Assembly (NCBI GenBank): GCA_024653345.1
Contig: JANLFV010000007.1
Span: 1 to 64,000, forward strand
Reading direction: 5' to 3'
Length of the DNA: 64,000 nt
Origin: Candidatus Acetothermia bacterium
GTDB taxonomy: Bacteria > Bipolaricaulota > Bipolaricaulia > RBG-16-55-9 > JANLFV01
The notes under the pieces: model-generated
Database searches by the model: none
The model's input: only the letters and a program-made list of their open reading frames with translations
What the model was told of the DNA's origin: nothing
In this document: piece after piece, positions 45,062-52,470 of the stretch
How the letters are laid out: each line of letters opens with the position of its first letter
How positions within the stretch are numbered: position 1 is the first letter of the stretch
Translations under genes and position numbers: made by a program

Positions 45062-46087
45062 TCAGCCCTCCCCGCTGGCCTGGAAGAGCGGGGTCCCGTT
45101 GAACCGGGCGATCCCCTGCTCGATCTTCTCCGGAAGGCGGCTCTGCACGGCGCTGTTCGCCACCTTGATCGCGTTCTTGATCGCCAGGGCATCGGAATGG
45201 CCGTGGGCGATGATCACCACGTTCTTCAGCCCCAAGAGGGGCGCGCCCCCGTGGTAGGAGGCGTCGAGCTTCTCCTTCAGCCACTGGAACTGGGGCGCGA
45301 GCAGGAGTGCCCCGACCCTGGCTCTCAGGCTCTCGTGGATCGACTTCTTGAGGAGGCCGATGACCGCCGCGGCGCTCCCCTCCACACCCTTGAGGAGGAT
45401 GTTCCCGGAAAAGCCGTCGCAGACGACCACATCGACCCCGCCTTGGAGAAGGCGGTTGCTCTCCACATTCCCGACGAAGCCCTCGACCTCCTTCAGCAGG
45501 TCGAAGGCCTTCCGGACGAGCGCGTTCCCCTTGCCCTCCTCCGCGCCGATGTTCAACAGCCCAATCCGCGGCTGAGGGAGGCCGAGGATCTCCTGCATAT
45601 AGATCCGGCCCATGATCGCGAATTGCTTCAGGTTATGGGGCGAGCAATCGACATTCGCGCCGCTATCGATCAGGAGGAAGTTCGCTGCCCCAGTTGTCGG
45701 GACGGAGACCGCGATCCCCGGCCGCTCGATCCCTGGGATCCGCCCGAGGTGGAGCAGCGAGGCGGCCATCACCGCCCCGGTGTTCCCGGGGGAGACGAAG
45801 GCCTCGGCCCGGCCCTCCTTCAGCGCGAGGATCCCCTGGACGAGCGAGCTGTTCTTCTTCCGGCGGACAGCCTCCGCTGGCGGGTCCTCCATCTTCACCG
45901 CCTCCGGAGCGTGAATGACGGAGAGTGGCAGGCGGTGGCCGCGGATCTCCCGCTCGATCAGCCCCTGCTCCCCGGCGAAGACTACCTCGACGCCGAAGGC
46001 CTCGGCTGCGGCTAAGCCTCCCCGGATCAGCTCCGCTGGGGGATTGTCGCCGCCGAGGGTGTCCAGGACGACCCGCACTCTGTTCAT
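45062..46087 (-). CDS. plsX: phosphate acyltransferase
   Basis: A 341-residue enzyme making acyl-phosphate from acyl-ACP, which PlsY (23.8 kb) then uses. Landmarks are VVLDTLGGDNPPAELIRGGLAA, KNSSLVQGILALKEGRAEAFVSPGNTGAVMAA, NVESNRLLQGGVDVVVCDGFSGNILLK and the C-terminal GGAPLLGLKNVVIIAHGHSDALAIKNAI. ATG 46087 begins MNRVRVVLDTLGG and stands only 8 nt after the CCA of tRNA-Leu with no Shine-Dalgarno, so the mRNA made by tRNA processing would be almost leaderless. Confidence 0.94.
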   Translation of the reverse strand: MNRVRVVLDTLGGDNPPAELIRGGLAAAEAFGVEVVFAGEQGLIEREIRGHRLPLSVIHAPEAVKMEDPPAEAVRRKKNSSLVQGILALKEGRAEAFVSPGNTGAVMAASLLHLGRIPGIERPGIAVSVPTTGAANFLLIDSGANVDCSPHNLKQFAIMGRIYMQEILGLPQPRIGLLNIGAEEGKGNALVRKAFDLLKEVEGFVGNVESNRLLQGGVDVVVCDGFSGNILLKGVEGSAAAVIGLLKKSIHESLRARVGALLLAPQFQWLKEKLDASYHGGAPLLGLKNVVIIAHGHSDALAIKNAIKVANSAVQSRLPEKIEQGIARFNGTPLFQASGEG

Positions 46088-46095
46088 CAAGGAAT

Positions 46096-46187
46096 TGGTG
46101 CCGAGGGTGGGACTTGAACCCACACGGACGTTTTTATAGCCCACATGGCCCTCAACCATGCGCGTCTGCCAGTTCCGCCACCTCGGC
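46096..46187 (-). tRNA. tRNA-Leu(GAG)
   Basis: Class II tRNA with GCCGAGG/CCTCGGC acceptor, long variable arm and CCA (46098-46096). The anticodon loop TTGAGGG inside CATGG/CCATG gives GAG, reading CUC. It is co-transcribed with plsX from the promoter at 46229-46201. Confidence 0.92.
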
Positions 46188-46200
46188 CTGTAGCGCTAGA

Positions 46201-46229
46201 ATCTTAGGGGAGGCTGGCCTTCTTGTCAA
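46201..46229 (-). promoter_or_regulatory. promoter of tRNA-Leu and plsX
   Basis: TTGACA (46229-46224), 17 nt, TAAGAT (46206-46201) on the minus strand, about 13 nt before the tRNA. Confidence 0.75.
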
Positions 46230-46263
46230 GTGATCCCCGGCGCACGAGCACCTCGAGAAAGGC

Positions 46264-46298
46264 GAGGCACGCCTGCGGGTGCTGCTCAGGCGCGCCTC
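46264..46298 (-). terminator. terminator hairpin after mini-gene 2
   Basis: A 12-bp stem with one G-U pair (minus strand GAGGCGCGCCTG with CAGGCGTGCCTC) and an 11-nt loop, about 20 nt after the mini-gene stop and ahead of the tRNA-Leu promoter. Confidence 0.7.
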
Positions 46299-46318
46299 CT
46301 TGTGAGCCCTGATAGGTG

Positions 46319-46375
46319 TTACTTCTTCTTGCCGCCGGCGGGCTTCTTGGCCCCGCCCTTCTTCTTCAAGAGCAT
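46319..46375 (-). CDS. 18-residue lysine-rich mini-protein, copy 2
   Basis: Encodes MLLKKKGGAKKPAGGKKK. The ribosome site GGAGGAGGTGAG lies before CCCCG and the ATG. The promoter is fully consensus (TTGACA-17-TATAAT, 46472-46444) and a hairpin terminator follows. Same length, same MLLKK start and the same KKP motif as copy 1 at 39962. Thus a complete, strong transcription unit is devoted to an 18-codon gene. No family is known to me; the charge suggests binding of RNA, DNA or membrane. Confidence 0.7.
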   Translation of the reverse strand: MLLKKKGGAKKPAGGKKK

Positions 46376-46422
46376 CGGGGCTCACCTCCTCCCTTGTCGC
46401 AGAGATCCGCGCACGTGCGCAC

Positions 46423-46451
46423 TTGACCACCCAGGCGGCGATCATTATAAT
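46423..46451 (+). promoter_or_regulatory. promoter of the leader ORF and arsR
   Basis: TTGACC (46423-46428), 17 nt, TATAAT (46446-46451), 6 nt before ATG 46458. Its -10 shares bases with the opposite promoter. Confidence 0.75.
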
Positions 46452-46472
46452 CCGACCATGAACCCTTGTCAA
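46444..46472 (-). promoter_or_regulatory. fully consensus promoter of mini-gene 2
   Basis: TTGACA (46472-46467), 17 nt, TATAAT (46449-46444) on the minus strand. All 12 hexamer bases match the sigma-70 consensus. It overlaps the divergent arsR promoter, so the two must compete. Confidence 0.85.
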
Positions 46473-46505
46473 GAGGTCTTCGTCACAGAGGTCGCCGATG
46501 TATGA
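46458..46505 (+). CDS. 15-residue leader peptide overlapping arsR
   Basis: ATG 46458 stands 6 nt after TATAAT, so it would be read as a leaderless message. It encodes MNPCQEVFVTEVADV and stops at TGA 46503-46505, overlapping the arsR start by 8 nt. Its translation would carry ribosomes onto arsR, which has no Shine-Dalgarno of its own. It contains one cysteine. It could be a coupling or sensing leader; alternatively translation starts only at arsR. Confidence 0.5.
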   Translation: MNPCQEVFVTEVADV

Positions 46506-46821
46506 GCGCTACGCTGATCTCTTCAAGTGCTTCGCTCAGCAGTCCAGATTGCGGCTGATCAAGCTCCTGGCAAGCGCCGAGGAGCTCTCGGTGACGGAGC
46601 TGGGTGAGGCGCTCGGGGTGAAGCACTCCACCGTCTCCAAGCACCTCAACCTCCTCCGGCTCCAGGGCCTGGTGAAGTTCCGCCGCGAGGGCCAGCTCAC
46701 CTACTACTCCCTCAACCTGGAGAGGATTGCCGAGTTCCTCGAGGAGTTCCTCGAATTTCTGCAGGTCGCGGACGAGGAGCTAGCGCTGAGCCTGCCCCCC
46801 AGATCAGCCCTCAGCTCATGA
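46498..46821 (+). CDS. ArsR-family winged-helix repressor
   Basis: A 107-residue regulator: YADLFKCFAQQSRLRLIKLLA, the recognition helix VTELGEALGVKHSTVSKHLNLLRLQGLVKFRREGQLTYYSL. Only one cysteine (FKCF) is present and the usual metal-binding CxC is absent, so the signal may not be a metal. It overlaps the 15-codon leader ORF and lies opposite mini-gene 2. Autoregulation through the overlapping promoters is plausible. Confidence 0.88.
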   Translation: MYERYADLFKCFAQQSRLRLIKLLASAEELSVTELGEALGVKHSTVSKHLNLLRLQGLVKFRREGQLTYYSLNLERIAEFLEEFLEFLQVADEELALSLPPRSALSS

Positions 46822-46903
46822 TAGTCCAAAAGATGTGTGTGGAATGCCCTCGGCTGAGCTCCGCGCCGGCTCGGTTCTCACAGGATCTTCCGAGGAGGGG
46901 AGG

Positions 46904-47623
46904 ATGAAGGGCCTTTGGCTTGCAACCGCTGCTGCGGTGCTACTGGTGATCGGGCCGGCTGCGGCCGGATCGGCTCAGGAGGAGGACTTCTCGCTCGGGC
47001 GCGGCTGGGGAGCAGGAGTGCGGCTCTTCCCCCACGCGGTCATGCCCCTGATCCCGAGCGATATTGATCCAGCGTTGAACACCGTTGTGTTCCTGCAGCA
47101 TTGGTTCAAGGGCTCGCTCGGCTTCGAGGCCGGGGGCTGGCTGTCGAGCTTCAGCGACAACTGGAGCTCGCGGAGCCTCTTGAACCTCTTCGCCGGGGTC
47201 TTGTTCAAGCTGGCTGAGGGGCCGCGGCTTGATCCCTACCTGGCCGGACGGGCGATCAGCCTCCAGGTCTTCCGCAGGGATAGCTACATCGTGTGCGAGA
47301 CTCCACCGGCTGAGGGTTCCTCTCGATCGAGGGAAAATGAGCCCCTCCCGCCTTGCTGGCCTTGGGGCTTTTCGGAGAGCCGGACCTCCACCCTGGCGGT
47401 CGAGGCTGCGGCGGGTCTCGAATGGAGCTTGGCCCGCGAATTGGCGACCAGTTTCGAGCTGGCCCTGGTCTACGCCCAGACGATGACCACTACCATTGCC
47501 ACTCCCGCCGCGCGCGAGTCCGAGCCCGTCTCGAAGGCCAACGGGGAGACCCTGGCCTCGACGAGCCTGGGGCTGACCCTCACCTTGAGCCTGAGCTTCT
47601 ATCCTGCCCTCGGTCAGAGGTAA
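46904..47623 (+). CDS. exported beta-rich protein, possible outer-membrane barrel
   Basis: About 239 residues from ATG 46904 (GAGGAGGGGAGG upstream). The signal peptide is LWLATAAAVLLVIGPAAAGSAQ. The remainder has alternating hydrophobic strands, aromatic girdle residues and a C-terminal LGLTLTLSLSFYPALGQR strand pair, as in small barrel proteins. No recognised family. It converges with the following gene and overlaps it by 10 nt at the 3' ends. Confidence 0.6.
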   Translation: MKGLWLATAAAVLLVIGPAAAGSAQEEDFSLGRGWGAGVRLFPHAVMPLIPSDIDPALNTVVFLQHWFKGSLGFEAGGWLSSFSDNWSSRSLLNLFAGVLFKLAEGPRLDPYLAGRAISLQVFRRDSYIVCETPPAEGSSRSRENEPLPPCWPWGFSESRTSTLAVEAAAGLEWSLARELATSFELALVYAQTMTTTIATPAARESEPVSKANGETLASTSLGLTLTLSLSFYPALGQR

Positions 47624-48150
47624 AAGGTCAAGCCGGGAGTGAACTGGACCAGTGGGCTGGGGAAGAAGAGCAGCCCGCCGCTGAGCTCGAGTATCCCGAG
47701 GAGCTTCACATCCAAGAAGACGGTGAGGTAGTCCTGGAGATCTCTCTTCAGTCCCGCTGCTAGGTGCAGAGTGAAGTTGAGACTGTCCCCGTGGCAGAGG
47801 ATGCCGCTCCCGCCTCCGAGGTAGATCCGCGAGTCGCGCCCGGGGAAGTGGAGGAGGAGGGCCGTCTCGAACGCGGAGACCTGGGGTCCTCCGGGCAGGC
47901 TGAACCCGCCGGTGAACCGAGCTCCCAGGCCAGAGCGGGGGCCGAACTCAGCCACCGTCTCCAGCAGTTGGACTGTCTCCACAGTCATGCCCCAGATGTC
48001 CCTCAGGCGATGGAGCTCGAGGAGCCCAAAGCCCAGCCCGGCCGAGAAGGGCCTCTCCGCACCAGCCGCGCTGGGGTGGGCGAGGCCGACTACGGTCATC
48101 GCTAGGAGGAGCAAGCATTGCAGCACCTTCTGCCCAACTCTCAGGCCCAT
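47614..48150 (-). CDS. exported beta-rich protein, possible outer-membrane barrel
   Basis: About 178 residues from ATG 48150 (GGAGGTAGGGAG upstream). The signal peptide is VLQCLLLLAMTVVGLAHPSAAGA. Strands such as PFSAGLGFGLLELHRL, ALLLHFPGRDSRIYLGGGSG and the closing LVQFTPGLTFYL suggest a small barrel. The final residue pattern (aromatic-Leu at the end) resembles an outer-membrane insertion signal. Unknown role. It may be distantly related to the neighbour at 46904. Confidence 0.6.
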   Translation of the reverse strand: MGLRVGQKVLQCLLLLAMTVVGLAHPSAAGAERPFSAGLGFGLLELHRLRDIWGMTVETVQLLETVAEFGPRSGLGARFTGGFSLPGGPQVSAFETALLLHFPGRDSRIYLGGGSGILCHGDSLNFTLHLAAGLKRDLQDYLTVFLDVKLLGILELSGGLLFFPSPLVQFTPGLTFYL

Positions 48151-48300
48151 CTCCCTACCTCCGCGCAGGATTCTACCCCAGGCCTCGCTCGGCAGGGAAA
48201 TCAGGCCGTGGCAGGCGGCCAATGAGCGGTTGAATCGCCTTCCTCGAGCGGACTAGATGGCTGGATGCAGGCTATCCGCGATCGTTCCTCCCGCTACTGA

Positions 48301-49197
48301 TCAATCCCAGTCCAGGGGATAGCTGTAGCGATAGGCCACGGTCCCGTCAGGCCGGTAGAGCCAGGCCTCGTCCTTACCGTTATCCCAGATCTTATGGCCA
48401 GTCCAGTGGAAGTCGATGATCTGCTCCCCGCAAGCTGTGTGCTCTCCCCCTCTGCCTGTTGAGACCGGGCCGGAATGGACTCGGAGCAGCCCCCCGGCGG
48501 GCAAGATGCACTGCCCGGCTAGCTCTTGGCCGAAATCGAGCGTGTTCCGCGGGCTTCCCGACCCATCGCTGAGTTTCCAACCTGCTTCAAGGTCTACTTC
48601 TTCGTCCCCTCTATTCAAAATATAGACTACCTCGTCATCGCTCCATTGTTTGATCGCGGCGATCATGACCTCCGAATCGCCGTAATCATCACACTGGCCC
48701 CACCAGCCATTCCTAGACCTCGCCGCCTCTAGCTGGGCTGCAACAAGCCAATCGGCATAACGGACATCGAAATCCTTTTCCTGCGAGAGCTGTGTATCAT
48801 TAGGATCTATCACATCGAGCCTGGCACAGCCTTCCGCGACTAGCTGGACCTCGATGCTGCTCGTCTGGCTCCTTTCAAGCCTGAGAAAGACATGCGCTAA
48901 GAGCCTGTCTCGCACCTCCTGGTAACCCCCGTCAGTCGGATCCAGTTCCAGCCAAAGGTCCTTGGTAAGGGCCTCGTTGCATTGTTTGGCCTCAGGACCA
49001 AGACACTGGCCGAGGCCCGGGGCATTGATTGAGGCATAGCGCACTTCGCCTCTTCCGCCATCGTGGAGCTCAGCTACGATCGTATCCCCGTCGCGAGCGC
49101 TCACCCCCCGCACCTGCTGCAACTCCACTGGTTCAGCGATCAGAACCAGACAGCTGACAACCGCTAGAGGGAGCGCAAGCAGTATCTTCCCAGGCAT
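48301..49197 (-). CDS. exported thermonuclease-like protein with lamin-tail-like domain
   Basis: A 298-residue secreted protein. After the signal (ILLALPLAVVSCLVLIA) residues ~28-165 follow the staphylococcal nuclease fold (SARDGDTIVAELHD, VRYASINAPGLGQC, VRDRLLAHVFLRLE, VAEGCARLDV). The position that is normally the calcium-binding Asp in VDTPE reads INAPG, so the metal site is changed. The second half (EVVYILNRGDEEVDLEAGWKLSDG, then LLRVHSGP and KDEAWLYRPDG) is a lamin-tail-like domain, a common partner of such nucleases. Activity is uncertain because of the altered site. Confidence 0.75.
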   Translation of the reverse strand: MPGKILLALPLAVVSCLVLIAEPVELQQVRGVSARDGDTIVAELHDGGRGEVRYASINAPGLGQCLGPEAKQCNEALTKDLWLELDPTDGGYQEVRDRLLAHVFLRLERSQTSSIEVQLVAEGCARLDVIDPNDTQLSQEKDFDVRYADWLVAAQLEAARSRNGWWGQCDDYGDSEVMIAAIKQWSDDEVVYILNRGDEEVDLEAGWKLSDGSGSPRNTLDFGQELAGQCILPAGGLLRVHSGPVSTGRGGEHTACGEQIIDFHWTGHKIWDNGKDEAWLYRPDGTVAYRYSYPLDWD

Positions 49198-49276
49198 GAT
49201 CGCACCTCCTCAAAGTTCCGGGCTTTACTGAGCCCATCCTAAGAGAAGAGCCGCGCCTCTGTCAAGGAGAGGGTCG

Positions 49277-49864
49277 CTAAGTTCTGACCAGCTCGAGCGC
49301 GCGCTTGATCAGCTCCTCCGTCGAGAGATCCTCTCCTGCGACTTGCGCCCGCTCGACCGCCCGGCGGGCCTCCGTCGCGGTGAACCCGAGCGAGCGCAGC
49401 GCGCGGAAGGCCAGTTCCTCCCGCTCGGAGAAGACCGGCCCCCCCTCCTCAGCCAACGCGAACTTCGCGAGCTTGTCCCGCAACTCGAGGATCAGCCGGT
49501 CGGCGGTCTTCCGCCCCACCCCCTTGATCCGCTGGAGCTCCTCGGCCTGCTTGTTGATCACGGCTCTGCAGAACTGCGCCGGGGCCATCGCCGAGAGGAC
49601 CTGGAGGGCCAGCCGCGGCCCGACCCCGGCCACGCCCAGGAGCAAGCGGAAGATCTCCCGCTCCTCCGCCCGGACGAAACCGTAGAGCTCTAGGCCATCC
49701 TCGCGCCACTGGAGCTGAGTGAAGAGCCGCACCGGGCCGTCGGCCTGGGCCAGGTCGGCCCGGGCCGCCTTGGTGATGAAGACGCGATAACCGATCCCGT
49801 TGGCCTCAACTACGGCGTAGCCTTCGCCGAGCTCGACCAGTTCCCCGGTGATAGTATCGATCAT
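49277..49864 (-). CDS. ruvA: Holliday junction branch-migration protein RuvA
   Basis: A 195-residue subunit that holds the four-way junction for RuvB. Domain I (MIDTITGELVELGEGYAVVEANGIGYRVF), the two helix-hairpin-helix motifs (RLLLGVAGVGPRLALQVLSAM and LQRIKGVGRKTADRLILELRDKL) and the C-terminal RuvB-binding three-helix domain are in order. No ruvB or ruvC is close. Confidence 0.95.
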   Translation of the reverse strand: MIDTITGELVELGEGYAVVEANGIGYRVFITKAARADLAQADGPVRLFTQLQWREDGLELYGFVRAEEREIFRLLLGVAGVGPRLALQVLSAMAPAQFCRAVINKQAEELQRIKGVGRKTADRLILELRDKLAKFALAEEGGPVFSEREELAFRALRSLGFTATEARRAVERAQVAGEDLSTEELIKRALELVRT

Positions 49865-49887
49865 CCTTGCCCATTCTAGGCCATGTG

Positions 49888-50487
49888 TCAGAGGAACTCA
49901 ACTCGCCCCGAGGTCGCCTCGCTCAGGGCGTGCCGGAGCTCAGCGATGAGCGAGGCCGGGAGGGAAACCACTAGCCTCTGGCCCTCCCGATAGTCCTGCT
50001 CCTCGATCTCCGCTCGATATTGGTTGACGAGGCACATCACCTCGCCTGTCAGCTCGAGGGGATAGCGGAGGGCGAGTCGAGCCTTGCGAACCTCGGTCAT
50101 GACCTCAGCCTGCGCGAGGGCCTCTCGGGCCGCATCACCGTAGGCGCGGATCAGGCCACCGAGCCCGAGCTTCGTCCCGCCGAAGTAGCGGACGACCACG
50201 ACGAGAGTATTAAGCAACCCCCGAGCTTCGATCGCCCGCAGGATCGGGAGGCCGGCCGAGCGAGCCGGCTCGCCGCCGTCGGCGCTGGAGGCGGCGATAC
50301 CGTCATCAGTGACGACTCGGTAGGCGTAGCAGTGGTGGGTGGCATCGTGATACCTGGCCCTGATCTCCTTGAGCAGGCGCGCGGCCTCCTCGGCGCTCCC
50401 CACGGGATGGGCCAGGGCGATGAAGCGCGAGCCCTTCCGGACTAGCTTGACCGAGGTCGGACCCCTGATGGTCCTGTATTCATCCAT
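49888..50487 (-). CDS. YigZ/IMPACT-family protein
   Basis: A 199-residue protein. The N-terminal IMPACT domain is visible: SRFIALAHPVGSAEEAARLLKEIRARYHDATHHCYAYRV and LVVVVRYFGGTKLGLGGLIRAYGDAAREAL. The C-terminal ferredoxin-like domain follows. In eukaryotes IMPACT regulates a translation kinase; the bacterial role is unknown. It lies 23 nt upstream of ruvA in the same direction. Confidence 0.92.
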   Translation of the reverse strand: MDEYRTIRGPTSVKLVRKGSRFIALAHPVGSAEEAARLLKEIRARYHDATHHCYAYRVVTDDGIAASSADGGEPARSAGLPILRAIEARGLLNTLVVVVRYFGGTKLGLGGLIRAYGDAAREALAQAEVMTEVRKARLALRYPLELTGEVMCLVNQYRAEIEEQDYREGQRLVVSLPASLIAELRHALSEATSGRVEFL

Positions 50488-50521
50488 CTCCGCCCTATTC
50501 TAGCGCCCGGCTGCGGCCAGC

Positions 50522-50550
50522 TTGAAACAGCGGCCGCGAAGTGTTAAGAT
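50522..50550 (+). promoter_or_regulatory. promoter of the S41 protease gene
   Basis: TTGAAA (50522-50527), 17 nt, TAAGAT (50545-50550), then GGAGGGG before ATG 50571. Confidence 0.7.
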
Positions 50551-50570
50551 CAGCCCGGAGGGGTTGAGCG

Positions 50571-51776
50571 ATGAGAAAGCGGTCACAGCGAGTCGGGCTG
50601 GCCATCCTGCTCACCGTCCTCGTCGGCCTGGCGCTGTGGAACATCAGCACGACGCTGGGGCAGTCGGGCGCCACGCTCTTCGGCCCGCTCTTCCAAGCCT
50701 ACGACCGGATCAGAGCGAACTTCTATCGCCCGGAGAGGATCGAGGAGCAAGAGCTCCTCTACGGCGCGATCCGGGGGATGGTCGAGGCCCTCGACGACCC
50801 CTACAGCCGCTTCCTCACCCCGGAGGAGTATGAGCGGTTCAACGCGATCGACCTCAACGGGGAGTTCGTGGGGATCGGGGTCCAGATCGGGATCCGTGAC
50901 GGGAAGGTGGTAGTGATCGCCCCGCTGCGAGGCTCGCCCGCGGAGCGTGAGGGCGTCCGCGCGGGGGACATTATCTTGGAGATCGACGGCCGCTCGACCG
51001 CAGGGTTCACGCTCGATGAGGCGGTCGCGCTCCTCCGGGGGGAGCCGGGGACGGCCGTGACGCTCAAGGTCCAGCACCTCGACGGGACGATCGAGGAGAT
51101 CACCATCATCCGCGAGCTGATCACGCTCGACCCGGTGGACTACCGGCTGGAGAGCGACGAGATCGGCTACATCAGGATCACGACCTTCAACCGGAAGACC
51201 GCCGAGGAGTTTAACCTGGCGCTGCGCGACCTGCTCACGGTTCACCGGATTGGCGGGCTGATCCTCGACCTGCGGAGCAACCCCGGCGGGCTCCTCGACG
51301 AGGCGCTGGCCGTGGCGAGCGCGTTCGTTGATCAAGGGCCGATCCTCAACACCACCGATCGCTCCGGGACGAGGACCTATTCAACCCAGGGGAACAGCAT
51401 CCCCAACCTGCGCGTGGCGGTGCTCATCGACCGGGGAACGGCCTCCGCAGCGGAGATCCTCGCCGGGGCGATCCAGGACCATCGGATGGGCGTGCTCGTC
51501 GGGGAGCGGAGCTTCGGGAAGGGCTTGATTCAGACGCCCTTCACCCTCAGCGACAGCTCAGCCGTGATCCTCACCACCGGGGAATACACCACGCCTAATG
51601 GGCATCGAGTCCAGGATCTCGGGCTGGTCCCGGACATCCCCGTGACTAACGAAGGTGAGGAAGACAGCCAGCTCCTCGCCGGGCTGGCCTGGGTGGAGGC
51701 GCGCCTGGGGAGCTTCTGTCCCTGCACTCCCGTCGATAGCCAAGAGCCCGTCGATCCGTTCCCGGCACAGGAGTAG
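50571..51776 (+). CDS. carboxyl-terminal processing protease (S41, CtpA-like)
   Basis: A 401-residue exported serine protease. A membrane-anchoring signal (VGLAILLTVLVGLALWNIS), then the PDZ domain (IGVQIGIRDGKVVVIAPLRGSPAEREGVRAGDIILEIDG) and the S41 domain (GGLILDLRSNPGGLLDEAL, IDRGTASAAEILAGAIQDH with catalytic Ser, RSFGKGLIQT with catalytic Lys). It degrades or matures proteins at their C-termini in the cell envelope. It has its own promoter. Confidence 0.94.
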   Translation: MRKRSQRVGLAILLTVLVGLALWNISTTLGQSGATLFGPLFQAYDRIRANFYRPERIEEQELLYGAIRGMVEALDDPYSRFLTPEEYERFNAIDLNGEFVGIGVQIGIRDGKVVVIAPLRGSPAEREGVRAGDIILEIDGRSTAGFTLDEAVALLRGEPGTAVTLKVQHLDGTIEEITIIRELITLDPVDYRLESDEIGYIRITTFNRKTAEEFNLALRDLLTVHRIGGLILDLRSNPGGLLDEALAVASAFVDQGPILNTTDRSGTRTYSTQGNSIPNLRVAVLIDRGTASAAEILAGAIQDHRMGVLVGERSFGKGLIQTPFTLSDSSAVILTTGEYTTPNGHRVQDLGLVPDIPVTNEGEEDSQLLAGLAWVEARLGSFCPCTPVDSQEPVDPFPAQE

Positions 51777-51950
51777 GCGCCTTCTCTCGAGGAGACTTCT
51801 CCACTCGGCGAACGCACCCGCGCAGGCTGAAGGCCGCCGGCCAAAGAAGTTGAACCCCTGGCAACCCCATCCTGGTGCACTTCCAGCTTGATCGATTCTC
51901 CCAAAGCACGCGGCCTGCAGCCCCGCTCCGAACTCCAGCCGGAGATCGAG

Positions 51951-51966
51951 GGTGATCTAGGTCACC
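51951..51966. promoter_or_regulatory. CRP-like palindrome, also a terminator-like stem
   Basis: GGTGATCTAGGTCACC has the GTGA-N6-TCAC spacing of CRP/FNR operators and matches 13 of 16 bases of the ideal TGTGATCTAGATCACA. It stands about 80 nt before the cNMP-binding gene. Extended to 51947-51970 it is a 9-bp hairpin, so it may instead end the S41 transcript. The rest of 51777-52044 holds nothing recognisable. Confidence 0.45.
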
Positions 51967-52044
51967 CTCGGGCGGGACCGAGCTGCGCTCACGAGCGCAC
52001 GGCCTTCCTTCTAACCGCGACCCTCCAGAGGCTAGTTTTGGCTC

Positions 52045-52431
52045 ATGCGCGATGGGCAGAGCCCCTTGAGCTTCCTCGACGCCGGGCTGGCGGAGGAGGT
52101 CTATCGTCGGGGGCAGTTCATCTACCTCCCCGGCGACCCGAGCGACGCCGTCTACCTCATCCGCAAGGGCCGGGTCCGGCTCTCCTTCGAGAGCGAGGAC
52201 GGTGAGCGCCAGACGATGGCGATCCTCGGTCCGGGGGAGTTGTTCGGCGAGCTGGTCCTCAAGGCCGAGTCTCCGCGGGAGTTCTACGCTGAGGCCCTCA
52301 CGGAGACGGCAGTCTATGTGCTGGACAAGTGGCAGTTGCTGAAGCTCATCCGCGGCGAGCCGGAGTTGCGCCGGCGCCTCAGCGAGCTTCTCGGGTATAA
52401 GAGAGATCTCCTCTTCCTCTGTCAGCCCTAG
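52045..52431 (+). CDS. cyclic-nucleotide-binding-domain protein without DNA-binding domain
   Basis: A 128-residue protein that is only the CRP-type sensory barrel: FIYLPGDPSDAVYLIRKGRVRLSFESEDGERQTMAILGPGELFGELVL, then EFYAEALTETAVYVLD. The usual C-terminal helix-turn-helix is absent because the frame stops after the dimerisation helix (ELRRRLSELLGYKRDLLFL). The phosphate-binding loop residue pattern of true cAMP binders (GExxGE..R) is partial. The ligand is unknown. A short gap and the same strand link it to the next gene. Confidence 0.85.
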   Translation: MRDGQSPLSFLDAGLAEEVYRRGQFIYLPGDPSDAVYLIRKGRVRLSFESEDGERQTMAILGPGELFGELVLKAESPREFYAEALTETAVYVLDKWQLLKLIRGEPELRRRLSELLGYKRDLLFLCQP

Positions 52432-52470
52432 CTTGCCCCATCTCCCTCCAGTTCCTATACTCCAGCTGCG

